Shown here one piece after another: positions 6,374 to 11,948 of a stretch of 11,948 bases of DNA. The notes beneath the pieces are model-generated. The model was not told the origin of the DNA, searched no databases, and saw nothing but the letters and a program-made list of their open reading frames with translations. The stretch is from Ignavibacteriota bacterium (lineage in GTDB: Bacteria > Bacteroidota > Ignavibacteria > UBA10030 > SZUA-254). The DNA is taken from positions 1 to 11,948 of the forward strand of contig JACPVN010000221.1 in the NCBI GenBank assembly GCA_016191715.1. The letters run 5' to 3'. Positions within the stretch are counted from its first letter, which is position 1. Each line of letters begins with the position of its first letter. The position numbers and the translations under genes are program-made.

Positions 6374-6478
6374 AATGATGTTATAAGATTACTGATTACT
6401 GATTACTGATTGCTGATTGCTGATTGTTGATTGTTGATTGCTGATTGCTGAAATACAAAGAACAAAGTACTAAGTACT
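6374..6478. repeat. Degenerate heptanucleotide repeat tract 3 (15 units)
   Basis: Near-perfect 7-nt tandem units in one register: ATTACTG three times from 6388, ATTGCTG at 6409 and 6416, ATTGTTG at 6423 and 6430, ATTGCTG at 6437 and 6444, then drifting to AAATACA (6451), AAGAACA (6458) and AAGTACT twice (6465 and 6472). Read on the minus strand, the core unit CAGCAAT is a rotation of AATCAGC in tract 2, so the two tracts belong to one family in opposite orientation. The tract contains the premature stop (TAG, 6470-6472) of the rhodanese remnant. Confidence 0.93.
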
Positions 6479-6745
6479 TACAATGGGATACCCGCCTCCG
6501 CAATACAACACAATCTCCGAGTTCATCGCAGGAACATGCTGTTCAATGTCCCGTTCAATAATTCCTTTGCCGATGTGAATCGCTCCGACGATATGCCCCT
6601 GTTCTCATTCGTTATCTTCGCGAACATCAACTAGAACAAACTTTTCACCGTTGTCTATTTTCTTTTTGATTTCCTCCGGCGTTGTTTGCTTGATGCGTCT
6701 CTTCGCATCATCAACAAGTCGGAGAAATTGTGGAGAGTGAGTCAT
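6470..6745 (-). pseudogene. Rhodanese-domain protein, disrupted (in-frame TGA and lost C-terminus)
   Basis: Rhodanese domains transfer sulfane sulfur through an active-site cysteine. The frame starts at ATG 6743-6745, with AGGAAA 7-8 nt upstream, and reads a short helical lead (residues 1-21), then TPEEIKKKIDNGEKFVLVDVRED typical of the domain. Codon 47 (6605-6607) is TGA at the position where the family has Trp in a DVRE..EW..GHI context. After the TGA the same frame continues with EQGHIVGAIHIGKGIIERDI and the active-site loop LYCGGGY (80-86, Cys at 82). It then ends abruptly in PIVST and TAG, within heptamer tract 3, so the last part of the domain (RSA... onward, about 25-30 residues) is missing. 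Two independent lesions make this a likely pseudogene. A base-call error at the TGA would leave the 3' truncation unexplained. Confidence 0.85.
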
Positions 6746-6809
6746 AACTCAGTTTCCTGTTTACGGTTTTGCACCTGCCATCGGCGGTCATCATTTCCGG
6801 TTACCATCA

Positions 6810-6872
6810 ACAATGATACGAATAACGGATAACAAATAACTTTTTTTTTACTTTTTACTTTTTACTTTCGAC
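6810..6872. repeat. Degenerate heptanucleotide repeat tract 4 (9 units)
   Basis: Nine 7-nt units in one register: AACGGAT (6824), AACAAAT (6831), AACTTTT (6838), then TTTTTAC three times (6845, 6852, 6859) and TTTCGAC (6866). The right part is coding: it encodes the last codons and the TAA stop of sucD (6848-6850) on the minus strand. The 55 nt between this tract and the rhodanese start hold nothing recognisable. Confidence 0.75.
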
Positions 6873-7828
6873 TTGCTTTCCGTTTTCTTCTTGCTTGATT
6901 TTGAAACAGCTACAACTGTCTTCTTCGATTTCTTGCCAAGAACCTTTACAACTGTTTCGCCAATCATCGCCGGACTTTCGACTACATGAATTCCGGCTTT
7001 CCGCATTGCTTCCATCTTTTCTGCGGCAGTTCCTTTCCCGCCGGAAATGATTGCGCCTGCGTGTCCCATTCTCCGTCCCGGGGGTGCTGTTCTTCCGGCA
7101 ATAAATCCAATTACCGGTTTCTTGAAATGCTTTTTTACATATTCTGCCGCAGTCTCTTCTGCCGAGCCACCAATCTCACCAATCATGATGACAGCATCCG
7201 TCTTCTCATCTTCATTGAAGAGTTTCAACAAATCAGTAAAACTGGAACCGATAACCGGATCTCCGCCAATACCGATACACGTGGATTGCCCGAGACCAAG
7301 TTCACTCACCTGCCATACGGCTTCGTACGTCAATGTTCCGCTTCGGGAAATTATTCCTACTCTTCCGGGCGCGTGAATAAATCCGGGCATGATGCCAAGT
7401 TTACATTCTCCGGGAGTAATAATTCCCGGACAGTTCGGTCCGATCATCCGAACTCCCGTGCGATTGAGATGGTCGTACACGCCAATCATGTCCTTCGTCG
7501 GAATTCCTTCCGTGATAGCGACAATCAATTTCACTCCGGCATCCGCCGCTTCGAGAATCGCTTCTGCTGAGAATGAAGCCGGAACAAAAATAATCGCCGC
7601 ATTCGCGCCTTCATTCTTCACAGCATCCGCCACCGTGTTAAAGACCGATACCGGTTTCTTAAATGGATATTGCTCGTTGCCGTTGTACTGTATTCCGCCT
7701 TTTCCCGGCGTCACGCCAGCAACGATTTTTGTTCCGTAGGCAATCATCTGCTGTGTGTGAAATGTTCCTTCACCGCCGGTGATGCCTTGTACGACTACTC
7801 TTGTGTTTTTATCAACTAAAATGCTCAT
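6848..7828 (-). CDS. sucD: Succinyl-CoA synthetase (ligase) alpha subunit
   Basis: The alpha subunit pairs with SucC to interconvert succinyl-CoA and succinate with ATP or GTP formation in the citric acid cycle. Seen in order: the CoA-binding Rossmann domain with VVVQGITGGEGTFHTQ (11-26) and GVTPGKGG (38-45); GPNCPGIITPGE at 130-141; the ligase domain with GRVGIISRSGTLTYE (155-169), GIGGDPVIG (186-194), GEIGGSAEE (217-225); and the phosphohistidine loop GRRMGHAGAI (251-260), H256. The core ends near residue 298. An extra, low-complexity tail of about 28 residues rich in Lys and Ser (299-326) follows; its last codons come from heptamer tract 4. ATG start at 7826-7828; no strong Shine-Dalgarno is seen. 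sucC is not adjacent. Identification of the core is firm; the tail's role is unknown. Confidence 0.96.
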   Translation of the reverse strand: MSILVDKNTRVVVQGITGGEGTFHTQQMIAYGTKIVAGVTPGKGGIQYNGNEQYPFKKPVSVFNTVADAVKNEGANAAIIFVPASFSAEAILEAADAGVKLIVAITEGIPTKDMIGVYDHLNRTGVRMIGPNCPGIITPGECKLGIMPGFIHAPGRVGIISRSGTLTYEAVWQVSELGLGQSTCIGIGGDPVIGSSFTDLLKLFNEDEKTDAVIMIGEIGGSAEETAAEYVKKHFKKPVIGFIAGRTAPPGRRMGHAGAIISGGKGTAAEKMEAMRKAGIHVVESPAMIGETVVKVLGKKSKKTVVAVSKSSKKKTESKSKVKSKK

Positions 7829-7851
7829 TTGCTCAATTCAAAATTAAAAAA

Positions 7852-7935
7852 GTTAAATGTTATTTGTTATCAGTTATTTGTATCTATAACCGGAAACAGG
7901 AAATTAACTACTCACCACTAACCAATTACTACTCA
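7852..7935. repeat. Degenerate heptanucleotide repeat tract 5 (12 units)
   Basis: Exactly twelve 7-nt units: GTTAAAT (7852), GTTATTT (7859), GTTATCA (7866), GTTATTT (7873), drifting through TAACCGG (7887) to CTACTCA (7908), CCACTAA (7915), CCAATTA (7922) and CTACTCA again (7929). The last unit ends with the complement of the TGA stop of the cytochrome gene (7933-7935). Tract 1 has the same length (84 nt) and also ends exactly on a stop codon. Confidence 0.85.
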
Positions 7936-8991
7936 CCGACAATATGTCTTTTCAAGATAGAAAACGATTTGTTCAAGTTCATATTCCGGCGCTTGCAAAC
8001 CGTTCATCACCATTCGTGCGACAATTCCTTTTGCCTGCTTTGCATTTTTCGGAGGTGACGTCTCTATATTTGATAACTGGTGACACTTCGAGCATGTCAT
8101 CTCGAACGTTGCTTGCGCTATTGCCATGTCAAATGTTTTGGCTGATGGTGAATCAGCAATTGCTTCACTTGTCATCGGCTCAATCATTTCTTTTGATTGA
8201 ACGGCTTCGGTTTCTTCCTGCTTCTTTTGCCGGAATCCTTTTTGCAGATCAGGCGAGATAGCAATGAGATACGTTGCAACGTGCCATTGTTCCCGCTCGT
8301 CTATCGGGTTGAACACTGAACGTTCCGCCATGCGCGTTACTGTTTGCACCCACTGTTCAGGTGTGCGCGGCTTTACCAGCACAGTTCGTAAATCATGACA
8401 TTGAACGCATTTTGAAAGTAAGACATCGCGTCCAATCTTAAAACTTGCAACAGTTGAAAGTTCTTCCAACTTTGCATCGGTAGAAAATCCGGCTTTTGGA
8501 AGTAGTTTCTTCACCCGCTCGATATTTTCCGTGCTGAATGCTGTTCCGCCAACTGCACTGCGGTGCAAATATACTTCTTTTAATGCTAATGGCACAGAGA
8601 GACCGATGAGCAGAAATGTACAGATAAACAATCCCGTTCCGAGAAACGGGACCAATGTTGATTCGAGATGCTTGAAGAACCGGACAATCGCGACTTTCAC
8701 GATGATGAGAACTCCAATCGTGAGTCCGAATATCAGGTGAGCAACCGTTCGAGCAGGAAATTCAATCTCGTAACTCCACAGTCTCGGCAACATGTGCGCC
8801 ATGAGATAAATATAGATTACAGCGTACGTATAGCCGATGAGCCGATGAAGCAACATCAGTCGCGGCGGGGCGGTACTTTTCAACTTCTCATGGTCAAAGG
8901 GAAATCCCCAAAGATAAAACATGAGAAACGTGCTTGCCGCGCTAAGCGCAAGTAACACGAATCCAAGAATTGCGTTACCGAGAGTGTCCAT
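7933..8991 (-). CDS. Membrane protein with N-terminal four-helix (b-type-like) domain and two c-type haem sites
   Basis: The 352-residue product has four predicted transmembrane helices (about 6-28, 47-68, 83-104, 114-138). Histidines lie at helix-relevant positions H49, H66, H85 and H108, a pattern like cytochrome b561-type bis-haem domains; b-haem binding is inferred. A periplasmic part follows with two haem c attachment motifs, CVQCH (195-199) and CSKCH (300-304). Each is in a small cytochrome-c-like module with candidate Met ligands (M221; M327 or M329) and a Trp/aromatic C-terminal helix. The modules are joined by a charged Lys/Glu linker (about 255-275). It probably passes electrons between the membrane and periplasm; donor and acceptor are unknown. 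ATG at 8989-8991 with AGGA upstream. The TGA stop is in heptamer tract 5. It could be annotated simply as a cytochrome c family protein. Confidence 0.82.
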   Translation of the reverse strand: MDTLGNAILGFVLLALSAASTFLMFYLWGFPFDHEKLKSTAPPRLMLLHRLIGYTYAVIYIYLMAHMLPRLWSYEIEFPARTVAHLIFGLTIGVLIIVKVAIVRFFKHLESTLVPFLGTGLFICTFLLIGLSVPLALKEVYLHRSAVGGTAFSTENIERVKKLLPKAGFSTDAKLEELSTVASFKIGRDVLLSKCVQCHDLRTVLVKPRTPEQWVQTVTRMAERSVFNPIDEREQWHVATYLIAISPDLQKGFRQKKQEETEAVQSKEMIEPMTSEAIADSPSAKTFDMAIAQATFEMTCSKCHQLSNIETSPPKNAKQAKGIVARMVMNGLQAPEYELEQIVFYLEKTYCR

Positions 8992-9004
8992 AGGATATTC
9001 CTAT
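8990..9004 (-). promoter_or_regulatory. Small inverted repeat covering the RBS and start of the cytochrome gene
   Basis: ATAGGA and TCCTAT are perfect inverted copies around a 3-nt loop. On the mRNA the stem pairs the AGGA ribosome binding site with the bases just before the ATG and includes its first two bases. It could lower initiation; a 6-bp AU-rich stem may be too weak to matter. Confidence 0.3.
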
Positions 9005-9069
9005 CTATTTTGCAAAGAACATGAATAGTAATCACTAATGGTGAATATTGTAATGAAAATGAAGAAGAG

Positions 9070-9318
9070 TTAAATCTCTCCTCGTCTCAATTTCTGAAAG
9101 AGTTCCCAATTTGCTTTGCCAATTGTATTGAACGAATGCACGAGGGCTTCTTCTATCCATTGAAGTTTGTTAATTAAAGATACATCAATGAATTTCCGAA
9201 TATCTTTTTTTTTGTGATGGTACGGATAATCTTTCGGCACAACTCACGTTTCCTTCCATTTCTTAAACGATTCCAACTCATGAATGCAGTGGCGAAAAAT
9301 CTGGTTCTCTGGTTTCAT
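9070..9318 (-). pseudogene. Small unrecognised frame interrupted by TGA
   Basis: Starting at ATG 9316-9318, 7 nt after the NACHT gene stop, one frame runs to TAA at 9070-9072 with a single internal TGA at codon 25 (9244-9246). Before it are 24 residues (MKPENQIFRHCIHELESFKK then WKET). After it are 57 residues that look protein-like: VVPKDYPYHHKKKDIRKF, then IDVSLINKLQWIEEALVHSF, ending in ELFQKLRRGEI. I do not recognise the family. The ATG has no Shine-Dalgarno. Alternatively, a GTG at 9238-9240 with AAGGA about 10 nt upstream could start an intact protein of about 56 residues. So this is either a nonsense-broken gene or a short intact one. It may belong with the NACHT gene or be the decayed neighbour of the cytochrome gene. 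The rest of the 9001-9325 spacer shows only a weak heptamer-like stretch at about 9020-9061. Confidence 0.4.
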
Positions 9319-9325
9319 TAAAAAC

Positions 9326-11728
9326 TTAATTCAAAGTTAAATGTTTTTTTCGATAATTTATTTGTTTGGCTTTTCTCAGAGTTGCTAACTTGTTTTTGAT
9401 TTCTTTTTCTATCTTCTTTTTAAGTTTTTTATCCATAATAAAAAAAGAGGTTGGCTCATTAAGTTTCCGTACATCTCTTTGTAGTTCCAGAAACAGATTT
9501 TCATCACCTCTTGGTACTTCTTCTGCAAATTTTAATAGGTATTCTGGCTTGTTCAATTCAGCTAAACAATAAGCTGAAAAGTATTTTTTTATTACTATCT
9601 TTTTAAATGATTTCAAATCTTTTTCCTCTACATGTCCAATTGGAATCTTTATCGAATTATATAAATCTTCAATAACTGGAGCCAATACACCAGAACCATA
9701 GTGTGAAGAGAACATAGATTTGAATCTTGATGCCATTTCCATTTCAGGAATTTTCTTGACGGCTTCAGCAATATCTTTTGGCGGATTGTCAATCAAATTA
9801 TACAGAGTAGTCACCCATTGATCTAAACCAAAAGCAACGCTTTCTTTTTTTGTTTCATAGGAATTAAGAAACGCGGATTGGCTAATATAGCCTAGTAAGT
9901 TAACTTTTCTTATTTGTTCTAAAATACCGTCATGCTTCCAATTTAAAATTATTTCTTTGAAAATATTGGGGCACTTTCCCTTTAATCCACAATAGAAAAA
10001 TATCACTCCCTCCCAAAAGAAATCATTAAAACCTTCTATTATCGTTTTCTCATTTGCATAAATATCTTTATATGCCTTAGCTGCGAAATAATCTTGAAAG
10101 GAAGCATGTCTAAATTGAAAATTATTTTTCTCGTTGCAAACTATTAACTGAGTACGTTCTATGATTTCTGATAAGAATGTCGGATTAAAGTAATCAGGAT
10201 GAAAATTCTGTAAGTATCCTTGAACAAATTCATTTAGTTGAATTGTTGATATTTCTTCTGTTTTTTGGGTATTAAAAAAGTAAGCAAGCTCCATTAAAAA
10301 ATCTTCTTTAACACGATACTCATATAAACTTGTAATATTTTTTGCTATATCCCATCGTTTCAAAAACAACTCAGTTGCTAACGAATACAACTCTGTTAGT
10401 GTCGAGGGCAATTCTTTTCGCTCTCCTTGTTCTACTAATATCGAAAGTAAAGTAAGAACCATGGGTGTCTTCGGAAGTTTCTGCATCATAACGGTATCGC
10501 ATAGGTTCTTCAACATCTTTTGCATATCTAACTTTTGCCCTTTGAACCATTTACGGACGAATTTTTGTACTTGCACATTATCAAGCGCAAGGATTTCATA
10601 TCTTTTAAAGATAGCTAAATCAGGATTTATCGCTAGATATTCAATTTCCCGTGATGATAATATGATTTGAACCATGGGAAACTCATTCACAAACTCTTTA
10701 ATAATCTTTACTATTTTATCTTTTTCAATTGCCTCCGTGACTTCATCAAGTCCGTCAATAAACACAACGAACGAACCCCTTTCGAGCTGATTCTTTAGAT
10801 TGAATTCGGGGACGGTAAAATCTTTAAGACTTAGCTCGTCTTCAATAACTTCCGTTAGTATTTTTTTTGAACTTAGATCCCGAAACTTGAGATAGATAGG
10901 AAGTTTAAGATCAGCTATTTTTGTTCTATCTGATGAAAATTTACCATGACTTCTACTACATTCTTCAATTCTCTCAAGAACCAAGTGCTTTATAAGAGTT
11001 GATTTACCAGAACCAGACATTCCTAGTAGCAGAAGATTGTTGCCAGTTGATATCACTTGCACAGGGGTTAGTCTGGTATTATGATCTTTAGCTGGCCTTA
11101 GCGCAGGTTCTATATAGATAGAGTCAATTCTTTTAACTTCTCCTTTATACTCGAATGCTTGCATTTCTTCGAGTTTTTCTATCCGATGTTTAAGTTTCGA
11201 AAAATATCTGGAGACAAATGAATCACCGTAAAGGAAAAAATCTGGGTAATGATCATTAAATAATTTTGTTAACTTAGCTACAGGAATAAAGTCAACATTT
11301 GATAAAGTATCAGTAGCTTTTTCTCCAAAAAGAGCTACAATTTTTTCCCTAGCTGTATTAGAAACGTTACCATTATTGACGACAAAAACGGTTCTAATAT
11401 TTACTTTTTGCTTTGTTTCTGGATCAAAATGAGGGATACCAAAACATTCACGTATTTGTTGTGAAATGTTAGTCAACGAAGCATCTTCTCTCTTAGTCGT
11501 AGCCCCTGTTATATCACCAATTTTAGCCACAACTGCTATAAAAACTTTTTCTTGAATTTTTGCATATTCATAAAAAACTAAGTCTTTACCTGCTTCACTT
11601 TGTCCATGAGTTATTATAACACTTTGATACCCCATATTTGAAAATAAATCTCTCAGAAGTTCATGAAACTTACGTTCATCTGAAATCTCTTTAAGTTTTT
11701 TTAATTTTTGATGAATTGTCATTGACAC
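9326..11728 (-). CDS. Bacterial NACHT NTPase with restriction-endonuclease-like N-terminal domain (probable anti-phage defence)
   Basis: An 800-residue STAND protein. The N-terminus (about 18-165) resembles Mrr-type PD-(D/E)xK nucleases: KFHELLRDLFSNMGY (20-34), GKDL with D49, and VVAKIGDITG with K69; the usual Gln/Glu two residues before the Lys is Val. A short helical linker (180-190) follows. The NACHT core has Walker A GMSGSGKST (236-244), Walker B VVFIDGLDEV (321-330) with the doubled acidic DGLDE, and sensor-like LSSRE (357-361). A winged-helix/helical part ends in FRHASFQDYFAA (539-550), typical of NACHT proteins. The last 250 residues are helical, unrecognised, and probably the sensor. 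The lead model is infection sensing that triggers nucleic-acid cleavage. GTG start (11726-11728) is chosen because GGAG is 10 nt upstream; an ATG two codons later is possible. The gene looks AT-richer than its neighbours, suggesting transfer. Confidence 0.87.
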   Translation of the reverse strand: MSMTIHQKLKKLKEISDERKFHELLRDLFSNMGYQSVIITHGQSEAGKDLVFYEYAKIQEKVFIAVVAKIGDITGATTKREDASLTNISQQIRECFGIPHFDPETKQKVNIRTVFVVNNGNVSNTAREKIVALFGEKATDTLSNVDFIPVAKLTKLFNDHYPDFFLYGDSFVSRYFSKLKHRIEKLEEMQAFEYKGEVKRIDSIYIEPALRPAKDHNTRLTPVQVISTGNNLLLLGMSGSGKSTLIKHLVLERIEECSRSHGKFSSDRTKIADLKLPIYLKFRDLSSKKILTEVIEDELSLKDFTVPEFNLKNQLERGSFVVFIDGLDEVTEAIEKDKIVKIIKEFVNEFPMVQIILSSREIEYLAINPDLAIFKRYEILALDNVQVQKFVRKWFKGQKLDMQKMLKNLCDTVMMQKLPKTPMVLTLLSILVEQGERKELPSTLTELYSLATELFLKRWDIAKNITSLYEYRVKEDFLMELAYFFNTQKTEEISTIQLNEFVQGYLQNFHPDYFNPTFLSEIIERTQLIVCNEKNNFQFRHASFQDYFAAKAYKDIYANEKTIIEGFNDFFWEGVIFFYCGLKGKCPNIFKEIILNWKHDGILEQIRKVNLLGYISQSAFLNSYETKKESVAFGLDQWVTTLYNLIDNPPKDIAEAVKKIPEMEMASRFKSMFSSHYGSGVLAPVIEDLYNSIKIPIGHVEEKDLKSFKKIVIKKYFSAYCLAELNKPEYLLKFAEEVPRGDENLFLELQRDVRKLNEPTSFFIMDKKLKKKIEKEIKNKLATLRKAKQINYRKKHLTLN

Positions 11729-11733
11729 AGTTT

Positions 11734-11948
11734 TTAGACTCCAAAATCAAAATTATGCTCTAAAAAATCCCCAACTCGTAAAACCGTATTTTCATCAAAC
11801 TGCTTCCCGAGAATCTGTAATCCGATTGGTAAGCCTTGATGGTCAGTCCCACACGGGAGCGAGAGACCGGGAATACCTGCAAGATTTGCTGAAACGGTGT
11901 AAATATCCGAGAGATACATTTGCAACGGGTCTTCCATTTTTTCGCCAA
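11734..11948 (-). CDS. gatA: Glutamyl-tRNA(Gln) amidotransferase subunit A, C-terminal fragment (partial at window edge)
   Basis: GatA supplies the amidase activity of GatCAB, which converts Glu-tRNA(Gln) or Asp-tRNA(Asn) to the correctly amidated form. The last 70 or so codons are present and reach the window edge in frame. They show the conserved C-terminal pattern GEKMEDPLQMYLSDIYTV, then SANLAGIPGLSLPCG and GLPIGLQILGKQFDENTVLRV. The ending FLEHNFDFGV is of normal length for the family. The internal ATG at 11935-11937 is not a start. The stop TAA (11734-11736) is 5 nt before the GTG of the NACHT gene, and its last codons contain that gene's probable ribosome binding site. The amidase Ser-Ser-Lys triad lies outside the window. 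Confidence 0.94.
   Translation of the reverse strand, partial: GEKMEDPLQMYLSDIYTVSANLAGIPGLSLPCGTDHQGLPIGLQILGKQFDENTVLRVGDFLEHNFDFGV
11739..11742 (-). promoter_or_regulatory. Ribosome binding site of the NACHT gene inside the gatA 3' end
   Basis: GGAG on the minus strand, within the final codons of gatA, 10 nt upstream of the GTG at 11726-11728 and 16 nt upstream of the ATG at 11720-11722. It favours the GTG and implies translation linked to gatA. Confidence 0.5.

Noticed and set aside
6388..6450. Tandem repeats considered as a CRISPR array
   Set aside because: Units are 7 nt with no spacers; this is a short tandem repeat tract.
6470..6607. Genome-wide reassignment of TGA to Trp
   Set aside because: Adenosine kinase ends at its natural family length on TGA, the cytochrome gene also ends on TGA, and Trp is routinely TGG in this window. 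Two broken small frames are not enough.
6986..7739. Several long plus-strand frames opposite sucD
   Set aside because: They mirror conserved sucD codons; their translations are Ser/Ile/Cys-rich and unlike any family.
9020..9061. Sixth heptamer tract upstream of the cytochrome gene
   Set aside because: Units such as AGTAATC and ACTAATG are suggestive, but only about four neighbouring units agree; too short to claim.

Overview
The window looks like a chromosomal segment of a free-living Gram-negative bacterium of the Bacteroidota/Chlorobiota/Ignavibacteriota (FCB) kind. The evidence is lipoboxed proteins, a large lipoprotein with fibronectin type III repeats, a PilB/GspE-type ATPase, a membrane b/c-type cytochrome and the general protein style. 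The phylum is an inference; there is no rRNA gene or other decisive marker. No tRNA, rRNA, CRISPR array or insertion sequence was seen.

Layout. Bases 1-1336 (minus strand): the first 54 codons of urocanate hydratase (hutU, cut by the window edge), a RidA-family lipoprotein, and a PF04008-type adenosine-specific kinase. Bases 1495-3599 (plus strand): a single-domain response regulator, a short PilB/GspE-like ATPase with eroded catalytic boxes, and a cold-shock protein. A strong hairpin terminator at 3673-3707 lies between these genes and the convergent minus-strand block. Bases 3715-9318 (minus strand): a five-FN3 lipoprotein, nucleoside diphosphate kinase (TTG start), a broken rhodanese gene, succinyl-CoA ligase alpha subunit with a lysine-rich tail, a membrane protein with two c-type haem sites, and a small TGA-interrupted reading frame. 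Bases 9326-11728 (minus strand): a bacterial NACHT NTPase with a restriction-endonuclease-like N-terminus, probably an anti-phage defence gene. It starts 5 nt after the stop of gatA, whose 3' end closes the window.

The most unusual signal is not a gene. Five intergenic spacers (163-246, 741-859, 6374-6478, 6810-6872, 7852-7935) are built from degenerate heptanucleotide units that hold a 7-nt register while their sequence drifts. Each of the five contains the stop codon of the minus-strand gene that runs into it: ridA, adenosine kinase, truncated rhodanese, sucD and the cytochrome gene. Two tracts contain related units (AATCAGC family) in opposite orientation. In one place the C-terminal half of the rhodanese gene is missing exactly where a tract begins; in another the last codons of sucD are made of tract units. 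The tracts may be slippage-prone elements that occupy operon spacers and reshape gene ends.

The second notable signal is that two small minus-strand frames (rhodanese 6470-6745 and the frame at 9070-9318) are each broken by one in-frame TGA; in the rhodanese it replaces a Trp codon expected in the family. TGA clearly also serves as a normal stop here (adenosine kinase, cytochrome), so gene decay or base-calling error is more likely than recoding.
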